DNA of 64,000 bases from Bin5 sp965207495 (GTDB lineage: Bacteria > Chloroflexota > Anaerolineae > Caldilineales > Caldilineaceae), in assembly GCA_965207495.1 (NCBI GenBank), contig OZ242287.1, forward strand, positions 5,022,001 to 5,086,000, in the 5' to 3' direction. Below, piece after piece: positions 44,821-53,216 of the stretch. Position numbers and translations under genes: made by a program. Within the stretch, counting starts at the first letter, position 1. Each line of letters starts with the position of its first letter. Under the pieces are notes generated by a model. That model worked only from the letters and a program-made list of their open reading frames with translations. It had not been told where the DNA came from and made no database searches.

Positions 44821-45528
44821 TTATTGGTGGACCCAGACGAGGGTGGCGTCGGATTTGGTGGTGCGGAGCCAGGCCCCGGAGCCGTTCCACTCGGGAAATG
44901 CCCAGTTAAAGAGCCATTGGGCGTCTTCGATGGTGAGGTTTACACAGCCGTGGCTCATCGGGGAACCGAAGTTGTTGTGCCAGTAGGTTCCGTGGAAGGC
45001 GTAGCCGTGGTAGAAGTATTGGACCCACTGTACGTTTGGCAGGCTGTAGTAGGTGCCGGAGGCGCGGTCGCCGCCGTCCATTGTCTGGGATGCGGTGCGC
45101 GCCCAGATGCGGAACAGGCCGGTGACGGTGGGATTGTCGTCGACGCCGGAGGAGATCAGAAACCGGTTGACGAGGCGGTCGCCATGCCAGGCGTACAGCG
45201 TCTGGTCTTTCAGGCTGACTTCGATCCATTTTTCGCCCTGGGTGCGGGCATGGTCGATATTCATGTGGAGGAGGGTCAGGCTGTTGTAGGCGACGGGGTA
45301 CCGGGATTCTGCCTCCAGCAGGCTGCGGTTGGTTATGGCGGCCAGCTTTGTCCGGCGTTCATGGCGGATGCGGGGCAGGTCCATGGTGGCGCCTGAGAAG
45401 GGGAGAGGGGGCAGGAGGGCGAGGCCGGCGCTGGCGGCGCTGGGTGGGAGGGGGTGGCGCCAGGCGAGGGAGGAGAGTGTGCAGAGGAGGATGAGGGCAA
45501 GGGGGAGAACTGGTTTTCGGGAATTCAT
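44821..45528 (-). CDS. L,D-transpeptidase, YkuD family
   Basis: 235-residue exported enzyme with a signal peptide (LPLALILLCTLSSLAW). L,D-transpeptidases form 3-3 peptidoglycan crosslinks or attach proteins to the wall. The YkuD catalytic motif is present: His in GYAFHGTYWHNNFGSPMS and Cys in SHGCVNLT. The core domain begins KWIEVSLKDQTLYAW near residue 120. ATG at 45528 with GGAG upstream. It is alone between repeat arrays H and I. In many Chloroflexota cell walls are atypical, so the presence of a wall enzyme is informative about the host (inference). Confidence 0.93.
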   Translation of the reverse strand: MNSRKPVLPLALILLCTLSSLAWRHPLPPSAASAGLALLPPLPFSGATMDLPRIRHERRTKLAAITNRSLLEAESRYPVAYNSLTLLHMNIDHARTQGEKWIEVSLKDQTLYAWHGDRLVNRFLISSGVDDNPTVTGLFRIWARTASQTMDGGDRASGTYYSLPNVQWVQYFYHGYAFHGTYWHNNFGSPMSHGCVNLTIEDAQWLFNWAFPEWNGSGAWLRTTKSDATLVWVHQ

Positions 45529-45659
45529 GATGGGACTCCGGCAGCGGATGAGTGGAGTGATGCAATGAATGAAGGTTATGAACAGGGATAATACTATAGA
45601 GATAGAGAGTCAGGCGCAGATTGGGTATGCCTGGCCCGGGCGCTGTAAGGGCAGGAGCC

Positions 45660-45762
45660 GGGTTGTCCGCGGCGGGGCGGGGCGTACGGCAACACCTTTT
45701 TGTCCACGGAGGACACGGAGAACTGCAACTGCTTTTTGGTCCGCGGCGGGCGGGGAGAACTG
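45660..45762 (+). repeat. GC-rich repeat array I, 3 units
   Basis: Three degenerate units, the first and last with GCGGCGGG in place of the middle blocks. Confidence 0.8.
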
Positions 45763-46269
45763 CTTGAGAAACGGTCATGATTGTTGGACGATTAGTGGGC
45801 GCCCGGGCTGGCGGCGTCACGCGCGGCGATTCGGCTGAAGGTTTAGCCGGGCTGGACGATATGCGGTTCGGATGCAGAGGCGCTGCGGAAGTTCGATTCC
45901 GGCAGAGCGTGCAAATACGTGTACGACAAATGTATCGGAAAGACGGGGTGGGGACAATTCGCGGTCTGTATGGGGCAGGGTGTGTAGCGAGTGCGGCGGT
46001 CGTATGGAGATTGGATGGGATGGGGCGCGGAGTCGAGGAGGCGTTGGGGCGTGCAGCGGCATTGTCCAGAGTGGTAGGGCGTTTGAAACGCGGTCCCCTT
46101 TTCTGGTCCTATGCCGGGTGGAGGGCGGATTATTTTTGGTTGGGTGGCGGCGGGGCGCTGGGAGGCGAGTATTGAAGTCGGTGGAGGAATGGCGTTATTT
46201 CATTGGTATGGCGGTTGTCTTAACTGAGATTCCTGGCGTAATGGGGATTGACTGTGAATTTTGCGGCGG

Positions 46270-46420
46270 CGCCTGGGCGCGGGGAACGGCAACTGCTTTT
46301 TGTCCGCGGAGGACGCGGAGGAACGCGGAGAACGGCAACTGCTTTTTGGTCCGCGAAGTCACGCGGCGGGGCGCGGAGAACGGCCACTGCTTTTTGTCCA
46401 CGGAGGGTGCGGAGGACGCC
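46270..46420 (+). repeat. GC-rich repeat array J, 3 units
   Basis: Three degenerate units ending about 95 bases before the start codon of the ATPase gene. Confidence 0.8.
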
Positions 46421-46434
46421 TTGCGCCTCTTCCA

Positions 46435-46464
46435 TTGGTACTTTGCCATTTCTTTGATTATTAT
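46435..46464 (+). promoter_or_regulatory. promoter for the ATPase-nuclease pair
   Basis: TTGGTA (46435-46440), 18-bp spacer, TATTAT (46459-46464). The leader to the ATG at 46515 would be about 45 nt. Confidence 0.5.
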
Positions 46465-46514
46465 TTCCCTGCAGATCCGTTGTCGCTTTGGTCGAGCAAG
46501 GAAAGGGTGCAGGA

Positions 46515-47972
46515 ATGAAATTCACATTTGAGAATCTTGGGCCAGTCAAGAAGGCAGAGTTGGAGTTGGGCGATCTCACGATCATTTCCGGCCGCAACAA
46601 TACGGGGAAGACCAGTGTCGTTTATGCGCTGTATGGATTCCTGAACGGGTTTGACAGGCAGTTAACCGGCAGGTGGGGGAACAGTTTTGTTGCGGATCAT
46701 TTCACCAGGATTGGGGCCGGACCGGTTGAGGAGGCGATTCGAAGGCTGCGAGACGACGGCCAGGCAACGTGGGATATGAGCACAGAGTTGCGGGAAGAAG
46801 AGCGCGCCCGTCTGGTGGCGGAGATGGCAAAGGAGTATTCGGAAAGAGGGATATCCCGGACATTTACCGCGTCGCCGGAGCAGTTTCGAGGGGCGTCATT
46901 GTGCGTGAATTATGAAAACGAATTCTTTTTGAGAACATCATCTTTATCTGCGTCTCTTGCTCCGGTAGAGTCTTTTGATCCGTTAGGGGGGTTAATCAAC
47001 TTGAGACACAGTGGGGGAAAGGTTGTGGTGAGCCTGGTAGATGTTACACCAGAGGAATTGAGGCCTTTTTCTCCCGCCTATTGGAAGCGGTTCTTCGTGC
47101 GTACATATTTGCGCTTCCTTTTGGGGGGCGTATTTATGTTTGTGCAGAACCCGTATATCTTTTCTTCGGCACGCCACACTATCCCGCTGTTCATCAGTGA
47201 GTTGGATTACGTAAGGAGCCAGGTCGTTCGTTCAATGCAGTTCGAGGCGCGCGAGTCAGACGATGCCCCGCCTTTCGACTTGGGGCCGTTAGAGAATATA
47301 AGCAGTTATCCTCTACCGGTACATGACAATATAAATTTCTACCGGAGGATTCCCCGACTGGCAGAAGCTTACAGAGAGGACATTTCGGAGGATTATGCCG
47401 GACCGTTAGAAGTCATGCTGGGGGGTCGCTTCGAGGTTGCAGACGGCTCTGTTCGCTTCAGGTCAAGCTCTGACAGCGGAGCCGGTTTTGACATTCCTTT
47501 GCATCTCGCATCTTCGTCAGCATGGGAGCTGTCGGGACTGCACTTCTTTTTGAAGTACATTTATGATGTGGATTCTGAACGCTTTATCATCATTGATGAG
47601 CCGGAGAGTCATCTTGACACGACAAACCAGATCCGACTGGCACGGTTGCTGGCCGAACTGGTGAATGCCGGCAACCGGGTGTTGATAACCACGCACAGCG
47701 ACTATATCGCAAAGGAGGTAAACAATCTGATCATGCTCAGCAGCAGTTTTGCGAGGAAGGTAGAGACGATGGAGAGGTTGGAGTATCGGAAGCAAAATGA
47801 ACTGTCACCGGATCAGGTGCGGGCTTACACTGCGGAGGGCGGCACACTGGTACCCAACAGGGTGGACGAGTACGGCATTCAGATGCCGGTCTTCGACCAG
47901 ACGATTGATGACATCAACAGGACGGCACGGGAGCTGTTTACACGAATAGAGAGGGAAAAGGGGGATGAATGA
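46515..47972 (+). CDS. AAA ATPase, AAA_15/OLD-like
   Basis: 485 residues. P-loop ATPase of the ABC/SMC-like class found in OLD, PtuA and AriA defence proteins. Walker A is SGRNNTGKTS (residues 25-34) and the Walker B/D-loop is FIIIDEPESHLDTTNQ near residue 360. The H-loop region is VLITTHSDYI. The middle (about 90-330) is a helical insertion that may be a regulatory or dimer domain. There is no TOPRIM domain at the C-terminus. ATG at 46515 with a GGTGCAGGA upstream. The stop overlaps the next gene by 8 bases, so the two products are made together. The region is clearly lower in GC than its surroundings, a sign of transfer. Confidence 0.88.
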   Translation: MKFTFENLGPVKKAELELGDLTIISGRNNTGKTSVVYALYGFLNGFDRQLTGRWGNSFVADHFTRIGAGPVEEAIRRLRDDGQATWDMSTELREEERARLVAEMAKEYSERGISRTFTASPEQFRGASLCVNYENEFFLRTSSLSASLAPVESFDPLGGLINLRHSGGKVVVSLVDVTPEELRPFSPAYWKRFFVRTYLRFLLGGVFMFVQNPYIFSSARHTIPLFISELDYVRSQVVRSMQFEARESDDAPPFDLGPLENISSYPLPVHDNINFYRRIPRLAEAYREDISEDYAGPLEVMLGGRFEVADGSVRFRSSSDSGAGFDIPLHLASSSAWELSGLHFFLKYIYDVDSERFIIIDEPESHLDTTNQIRLARLLAELVNAGNRVLITTHSDYIAKEVNNLIMLSSSFARKVETMERLEYRKQNELSPDQVRAYTAEGGTLVPNRVDEYGIQMPVFDQTIDDINRTARELFTRIEREKGDE

Positions 47973-48564
47973 GGCGGGGTTTGTTTCGTGGGTTGACGAG
48001 CATGTGCGCACGGATAAAAGGCTGCCGGCGTGCAAGAGAGAGGGTGACACGGTTGAACTGTTTGAGAAAGATAGAAATGTTGACATGACAGTAAGGATCG
48101 AGGAGGTTCCAGAATCAGTTGTCGTTATACGTCCCGACGCTGCCAGCGGATGGGACCTGTTTTGTGGGAACAAGCCAAGGAACTTCAAGAAACGCTGCGA
48201 CTACTTGCTCATCGGAAGAACAGAGGGCAGATTTTTTGCGATCTTTGTTGAACTGAAGAAAACACTTCCTCACGAAAACGATACGAGACATGAAGAGAAC
48301 GGCAATGCACAGCTGCGCTGGTCGCAGCCACTGTTTGACTATCTTCTGTCGGTTTATAATACAGATAGTCGCTCAGAGTTGGGCAGGTCAGCGTTCAGCA
48401 TAAAGTACTGGCGGATAGGTGAAAAGCCTTTCAGCGAGCACGTCAAGTCTCCTGTTTACCTAGGCGAAGCCGACGATGTGCGCTTTGATGGTAAGTACAA
48501 GGGTCTGACAGTTCACAATCGGGTCACGCCAGTCATCTCTCTTCGAGACTTGCTCGAATCCTAG
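47965..48564 (+). CDS. putative PD-(D/E)XK nuclease, partner of the ATPase
   Basis: 199 residues, no family recognised with certainty. A nuclease-like core is suggested by Asp79 in CDYLLIG and Glu96-x-Lys98 in IFVELKKT, followed by a helix with Gln (NAQLRWSQPLFDYLL). This matches the D-(E-x-K) geometry of PD-(D/E)XK enzymes but rests on spacing alone. The N-terminal 70 residues (with SGWDLFCGNKP) are unlike known domains. ATG overlaps the ATPase stop by 8 bases. The pair resembles ATPase-effector defence modules, but the second gene is not the TOPRIM-type partner of PARIS or the HNH partner of Septu. Function inferred. Confidence 0.75.
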   Translation: MNEAGFVSWVDEHVRTDKRLPACKREGDTVELFEKDRNVDMTVRIEEVPESVVVIRPDAASGWDLFCGNKPRNFKKRCDYLLIGRTEGRFFAIFVELKKTLPHENDTRHEENGNAQLRWSQPLFDYLLSVYNTDSRSELGRSAFSIKYWRIGEKPFSEHVKSPVYLGEADDVRFDGKYKGLTVHNRVTPVISLRDLLES

Positions 48565-48843
48565 TTGCCGGGTCGTCGTTCATTCCCCATAGTCGCAGAC
48601 CAGTTCTCCTCGACAGCTTCCGAGAAAACTGCCCCACCTGAAAGCTCAGTTTTTCGTACCCGGTAGCGGACGGTTCTACTGGCCGTCGGTAACTGTGATC
48701 TATTGTGCTCGCAGGCCGGCTTTGCGTTCGGATTGGGAAGGGCGGGGGCGCGGCTACGTGGGTATATCGGGCTTGGTGCCTGTTAGGGATCAGGGGCGTT
48801 GCCGGCGGAGGCGGGAGAGCTCGGCTTGCATTGCCTGGAGCTC

Positions 48844-49644
48844 TTATTCAGCCTGGCGGCGGGCGGCGGCTTCGGCTGCGGCGCGGTCCACGGCCTGTTC
48901 GAGCCTGGTGACGGCGTCACGGAAGCCGGGGATGACGTAGGCTGCGTAGGTTTCGTCCAGGGCCAGGTTTGTGAGGTCGGGCAGGTCGAGGAGGTCCTGG
49001 CGGCGAAACTGGAAGCCGGGCAGTACGCGGGAACTGATAATGCCGGCGGCGGGTTGGATTTCCTGATAGCGCTGGTCGGGGGTAAGGCGATAGAAGCGCA
49101 TGTAGCGGTCTGCGGGGTCGAGGATGAAGTATTCCTTCACGCCGGCCAGGGCATAGCCTCTCTTCTTTTCCTGAGTATCGCGGCGCACTTCCTCAAGCGT
49201 GGCATCGGAGATCTCTTCGACGCAGATGTCGCAGACGCCTTCGTAGGCATACTGGTCTATCGCGCCCCAGGGCGCGGGATTGTCGTGCCGGATCACGCCA
49301 AGGTCGGGTTTGTAGACGACATCCCACTTCCCGGACGGTTGGGCGGCATCGGGAACGGTCATGCTGACGCCGGTGTTCTGATTGATCAGTTCAGCGATTG
49401 GATGGGTCTGGACATACAGGGAGATGAGTGTAAAGAACCAGCGATACTGGTTGATTTGTGAGTCGTTGGACGGGGGTTTGGCCTGCAGAATGCCGTTGTT
49501 CCATTCGTAGCTGACGTCGAGGTTGGGGTAGGGGTTTTGGTACCATCTGGCCCAGTATTCTTCTTTAGTGACGCGGCGGCCATGGTCGGGGGCGAGGGGG
49601 TTGGGCGGGGCTGCAGGCTGTTGCGACGCTTCTGTGGACTCCAT
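48844..49644 (-). CDS. Uma2 family endonuclease, tail truncated
   Basis: 266 residues of the Uma2 (DUF820) family, PD-(D/E)XK-type endonuclease-like proteins common in Chloroflexota and cyanobacteria. Conserved features are VTKEEYWARWYQNPYPNLDV, a core acidic segment VVYKPDLGVIRHDNPA, EGVCDICVEEISDAT and the KEYFILDPADRYM strand. An in-frame TAA after RRQAE cuts off the tail. The next 17 codons (48790-48840) still encode ELQAMQAELSRLRRQRP, matching the paralogue at 49672. This is a recent nonsense mutation that probably leaves the core intact. ATG at 49644 preceded by GGAG. Confidence 0.88.
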   Translation of the reverse strand: MESTEASQQPAAPPNPLAPDHGRRVTKEEYWARWYQNPYPNLDVSYEWNNGILQAKPPSNDSQINQYRWFFTLISLYVQTHPIAELINQNTGVSMTVPDAAQPSGKWDVVYKPDLGVIRHDNPAPWGAIDQYAYEGVCDICVEEISDATLEEVRRDTQEKKRGYALAGVKEYFILDPADRYMRFYRLTPDQRYQEIQPAAGIISSRVLPGFQFRRQDLLDLPDLTNLALDETYAAYVIPGFRDAVTRLEQAVDRAAAEAAARRQAE

Positions 49645-49671
49645 GGAAACTCCAGTGGCTGGTGGTTCGTT

Positions 49672-50505
49672 TCAAGGGCGTTGCCGGCGGAGGCGGGCGA
49701 TCTCGGCTTGCAGGGCTCGATTCTTTTCCTCGGCTCTTTCGGCCCTTAGAACAGAGGCCAGATGGCCGGGAATGACATAGTTGGCGTAGATTGCGTCCAG
49801 TGACAGATCCGTCTGATCCGGCTTTTTGAGCAGGTCGGCGCGGCGGAAGCGGAAGCCGGGCAGTACGCGCGAATGGATTACGCCTGCTGCGTCAGGCTGG
49901 ATCTCGGTGTAGCGACCATCGCTTGTCAGATGAAGAAAATGCATGTGTCTATCGCTGGGGTCGAGAATGAAGTATTCCTTCACGCCGGCGCGGGCGTAGC
50001 CGCTTCTCTTCTCCTCGGTGTCCCGCCGCACCTCCGCCTGCGTCGAATCCGAAACCGCTTCCACGATCAGGTCACATATTCCTTCATAGGCGCGTTGTTC
50101 AATCGCGCCCCACGAGGCAGGGTTGTCGTTCAGGACGACGCCAAGGTCCGGTTTGTAGACGACCTCCCATTTCCCTGACGGCTCAGCCGCATCCAAGACC
50201 GTCATGCTGACGCCGGTCTCCAGATCGATCACTTTGGCGATGGGATTGACTTCAAGAAAGTGGCCAAGGAGATGGCTGAACCAGCGATACAGCATGATTT
50301 GGGGGTAGTTGGGCAAGGGCTTGGCCTCCAGGATGCCGTTGTTCCATTCGTAGCTGACGTCGAGGTTGGGGTAGGGGTTTTCGTACCATCTGGCCCAGTA
50401 CTCTTCCTTGGTGACGCGGCGGCCATGGTCGGGGGCGAGGGGGTTGGGCGGGGGTGGGGCAGGGCGATCTTGAGGCCCGTCTGGCGGGGTCTTGATGGAC
50501 TGCAT
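49672..50505 (-). CDS. Uma2 family endonuclease, intact paralogue
   Basis: 277 residues; tandem paralogue of the gene at 48844, sharing most of its core (YWARWYENPYPNLDV, VVYKPDLGVVLNDNPA, CDLIVEAVSDST, EYFILDPSDRHM). It has the intact Arg-rich C-terminal helix (ALQAEIARLRRQRP). The ATG at 50505 (MQSIKTPP) is chosen because AGGAGCG lies upstream; a longer reading to 50568 is low quality. The two genes are separated by 27 bases on the same strand. Uma2 proteins are thought to be transposon-associated or defence nucleases, but their activity is not established. Confidence 0.9.
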   Translation of the reverse strand: MQSIKTPPDGPQDRPAPPPPNPLAPDHGRRVTKEEYWARWYENPYPNLDVSYEWNNGILEAKPLPNYPQIMLYRWFSHLLGHFLEVNPIAKVIDLETGVSMTVLDAAEPSGKWEVVYKPDLGVVLNDNPASWGAIEQRAYEGICDLIVEAVSDSTQAEVRRDTEEKRSGYARAGVKEYFILDPSDRHMHFLHLTSDGRYTEIQPDAAGVIHSRVLPGFRFRRADLLKKPDQTDLSLDAIYANYVIPGHLASVLRAERAEEKNRALQAEIARLRRQRP

Positions 50506-50649
50506 GTTCGCTCCTATTGGAATACGGAGGGCGGCGGGCGGTGCGGCACTGTATGGGGATTGTAGCATGGATAGGGGCTGGGGGCTAGGGGAAGGGCAGG
50601 GGAACGGCGGTCAGTCTTTAGTGAACAACTGCGTAGTGGAAGAAAGAGC

Positions 50650-50878
50650 CTTTGTCCGCGGAGGGCGGGGCGCGGAGAACGGCAACTGCCTTTTGTCCGC
50701 GGAGGGCGCGGAGGAACGCGGAGAACGGCAACTGCTTTTTGTCCGCGGAGGGCGCGGCGGGGCGCGGAGAGCGGCAACAGTTTCTTGATCCGCGGAGGGC
50801 GGGGCGCGGAGAACGGCAACTGCTTTTTGTCCACGGAGGACACGGAGAACGGCAACACCTTTTTGATTCGCAGAGGGC
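50650..50878 (+). repeat. GC-rich repeat array K, 6 units
   Basis: Six units, some with GATCC in place of GTCC. It lies in the 50506-50890 gap, between the intact Uma2 gene and the lipoprotein gene. The remainder shows the AGGGGAACGGC-type short motif. Confidence 0.88.
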
Positions 50879-50890
50879 GATCGGGAGTGG

Positions 50891-51958
50891 TTAGTTGTTT
50901 GGGGGTGGGTCGATTTGGGGGAGGTCGGGGATGGGGACTGATGTTTGGACGAGGGGGGCGAAGATCCAGGCGGGGCCGGTGGGGACGTCTATCTGGAGCC
51001 AGTCGGCGGTTTGGTTGCGGCCAAGGAGGGGGGCGGTGTCGTCCTGGTAGAGGACACTGACGACGGGGTAGTCGGTGCCGGGGCCGGCGCGGAGGTTGGC
51101 GCCTTCGACGATGACGGTGACGGCGGGGCCGGTTATTTGGGGGACGGGGGTGGCGGCGGGGTCGGATTGGGCGGGGTCGGATTGGGCCGGGTCGGATTGG
51201 GCCGGATCGGATTGGGCCGGGTCGGTTGCGGCGGGGGTGGGGGTGGCGATGGTGAAGGGGGCCTGGGGCTGGCTGGCCTGGGCGATGAGGGTGGCGACTA
51301 CGGCGGGGCCGAGGGATTCCTGGACGGTTTCGAGCTCGGTGGTGTCGCCGAAGACGCGGACCTGGGCGGCGGGGACCCAGCCGGCTGTGCCGTCGGCGAG
51401 GTAGGCGGCGAACCAGGCGCTGTCGGCGGAGCGGCCGGTTATGGTGAGGGTTGCGCCGACCTGGAGGTTGGCGCGGGCGGCGCCGCCGGGCGCGGTGTAG
51501 AGGATGCCGCCGCCGGCGAGGATGCCGAGGGCGTTGGGACGGCTGAAAACTTCGAGGGAAAGGTCGGGGGAACTGCGGGTTAACTGCGGGGAAACTGCGG
51601 GGGGAACGGCGGGGGTTTGGGGGGTGCGTTGTTGGGCCAGGCGGGTGCGCATGGCTTGGGCGGCGTTGTTTGTGTCGGAACCGGCCTGGTTGGTGGAAGC
51701 GGCTTGGTTGGTGGAGCCTACCTGGGCGGGGGCGCTGAAGTCGGGGGTGGGCTGGATGACGCGGGTGCCGGGCGGGAGGGGGGTGGGTTCGGTGGGGCGG
51801 CGTCCGCAGGCGGTGAGGAGGAGGAGGGCGAGCAGCACTGCAGGGATCAGGGGCCAGGGGTTAGGGGTCAGGGGAACGGCAGGGGAACTGCGGGGGAACG
51901 GCAGGGGAAAGGCAGGGGAACGGCGGGGCGCGACGGGGGGAGGGGATGGGTTATTCAT
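50891..51958 (-). CDS. SH3-domain lipoprotein
   Basis: About 355 residues. Lipobox LLLTAC near residue 52 predicts a lipid-anchored cell-surface protein. Two SH3-like domains follow: GILYTAPGGAARANLQVGAT to GTAGWVPAAQVRVFG (about 147-215) and ANLRAGPGTDYPVVSVLYQD to GPAWIFAPLVQT (about 280-340). Between them is a tandem DPAQS repeat (about five copies). The ATG at 51958 overlaps the upstream permease stop by 8 bases, so this is the last gene of the MacAB-like operon. The 35 residues before the hydrophobic part are oddly Pro-rich (RRSPAFPLPFPRSSPAVPL), encoded by a repeat-like stretch. It probably binds wall peptides and may assist the exporter. Confidence 0.85.
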   Translation of the reverse strand: MNNPSPPPVAPRRSPAFPLPFPRSSPAVPLTPNPWPLIPAVLLALLLLTACGRRPTEPTPLPPGTRVIQPTPDFSAPAQVGSTNQAASTNQAGSDTNNAAQAMRTRLAQQRTPQTPAVPPAVSPQLTRSSPDLSLEVFSRPNALGILAGGGILYTAPGGAARANLQVGATLTITGRSADSAWFAAYLADGTAGWVPAAQVRVFGDTTELETVQESLGPAVVATLIAQASQPQAPFTIATPTPAATDPAQSDPAQSDPAQSDPAQSDPAATPVPQITGPAVTVIVEGANLRAGPGTDYPVVSVLYQDDTAPLLGRNQTADWLQIDVPTGPAWIFAPLVQTSVPIPDLPQIDPPPNN

Positions 51959-53198
51959 AGCGGAGGGCGTCGATGGGGTTGAGGCGGCTGGCGCGGTAGG
52001 CGGGGTAGATGCCGAAGAAGAGGCCGACGGCCATGGAGAAGAGGATGGCGATGGCGATGGCGTCGATGCCGACGACGGCGCTGAAGTTGGGTATGAAGGA
52101 GGTGGCTGCGACTGCGCCACCGGCGCCGAGAGCGATGCCGAACAGGCCGCCTATAAGGGAGAGGGTGACGGCTTCGATGAGGAACTGGCTGAGGACGTTG
52201 CGGCGTTTGGCGCCGACGGCTTTGCGGAGGCCGATTTCGCGGGTGCGTTCGGTGACGCTGACGAGCATGATGTTCATGATGCCGATGCCGCCGACGACGA
52301 GGCTGATGAAGGCGATGGCGCTGAGGAAGACGGTCATGGCGCTGAGGATGTCGCCGAAGATGGAGATGAGGTCGGACTGGTTGATGATGACGAAGTCGTC
52401 TTCGCCGCGGAAGGAGATGTTGTGTCGTTCGCGCAGGAGTTCGGCGATCTGTTGCTGGGCGGCTTGCATGCGGTCTTCGGAGACGACGGATGCGTAGATG
52501 AGGTTGACCTGGTATTCGCCGCTGACGGTGCGGCGGCGGAAGAGGCGGTCCTGGACGGTGGTGAGGGGGATGAAGATCATTTCGTCGAGGTTGGCGCCGC
52601 CGACGCCGGCGCCGCGTTCTTCCATGACGCCGATGACGCGGAAGAGGATGTTGTTGACGCGGATGGTCTGGTCGATGGGGTCTTCGGTGGGTTCGAAGAG
52701 TTTGCCGAAGACGTCGGAGCCGATGACGACGACGCGGCTGCGTTCTTCGACGTCGGTATCGGTGAGGAAGGAGCCGATGGCGGCGTTGCCGGTGAGGGTG
52801 TCGAGGTAGCTGGCGGTTACGCCGCTGACGGAGACGTCCATGTCTTTGCCGGAACGGGCGATGAGGGCGTTGCCGCGGACTTCGGCGGAGACGGCGATGA
52901 CGTCGGGGACGCGCAGGGGGTTGTTGATGGCGTGGCTGTCGCCGAGGGTGAGGACGCCTCGATCGCGGCCGCCCTGGCGGGGGGGTCCTTCGCTGAGCTG
53001 GCCGGGGAAGACGTAGAGGAGGTTGGTGCCGAGGCTGGTGAACTGCTGGACGAAGAACTGTTCGACGCCGCGGCCGATGCTCATGAGGGCGATGACTGCG
53101 CTGACGCCGATGATGATGCCGAGCATGGTGAGGATGGAGCGCAGTTTGTTGGCTGTGAGGGCGAGCATTGCGACTCGGACGGATTCGTAGAAGGACAT
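51951..53198 (-). CDS. MacB/FtsX-type ABC transporter permease
   Basis: 415-residue ABC permease of the MacB/FtsX class. One N-terminal helix (LRSILTMLGIIIGVSAVIAL) is followed by a large external domain (about 40-280, MacB_PCD type). Three C-terminal helices follow (ILSAMTVFLSAIAFISLVVG, then regions near 345-365 and 380-400). The motif GLRKAVGAKRRNVLSQFLIE precedes the third helix as in MacB. It works with the ATPase and adaptor genes upstream in a tripartite or periplasmic export complex; substrates of this class are peptides, lipoproteins or antibiotics. Overlaps the lipoprotein start. Confidence 0.93.
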   Translation of the reverse strand: MSFYESVRVAMLALTANKLRSILTMLGIIIGVSAVIALMSIGRGVEQFFVQQFTSLGTNLLYVFPGQLSEGPPRQGGRDRGVLTLGDSHAINNPLRVPDVIAVSAEVRGNALIARSGKDMDVSVSGVTASYLDTLTGNAAIGSFLTDTDVEERSRVVVIGSDVFGKLFEPTEDPIDQTIRVNNILFRVIGVMEERGAGVGGANLDEMIFIPLTTVQDRLFRRRTVSGEYQVNLIYASVVSEDRMQAAQQQIAELLRERHNISFRGEDDFVIINQSDLISIFGDILSAMTVFLSAIAFISLVVGGIGIMNIMLVSVTERTREIGLRKAVGAKRRNVLSQFLIEAVTLSLIGGLFGIALGAGGAVAATSFIPNFSAVVGIDAIAIAILFSMAVGLFFGIYPAYRASRLNPIDALRYE

Positions 53199-53216
53199 AA
53201 GGGCAGTGGTCAGTGG

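Larger units (their letters stand above)
45529..46514. other. large intergenic region with two repeat arrays
   Basis: Nearly 1 kb. Holds arrays I (45660-45762) and J (46270-46420), and the promoter of the ATPase gene. Open frames here run through the arrays and are not convincing. Confidence 0.65.

Noticed and set aside
45872..46531. Open frame of about 219 codons on the plus strand.
   Set aside because: It runs through repeat array J, shows unbiased residue use and has no recognisable domain.
46515..48564. Identification of the pair as a PARIS, Septu or Gabija system.
   Set aside because: The ATPase class fits, but the partner lacks the TOPRIM/DUF4435, HNH or UvrD-like features of those systems. 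Reported as an unassigned candidate instead.
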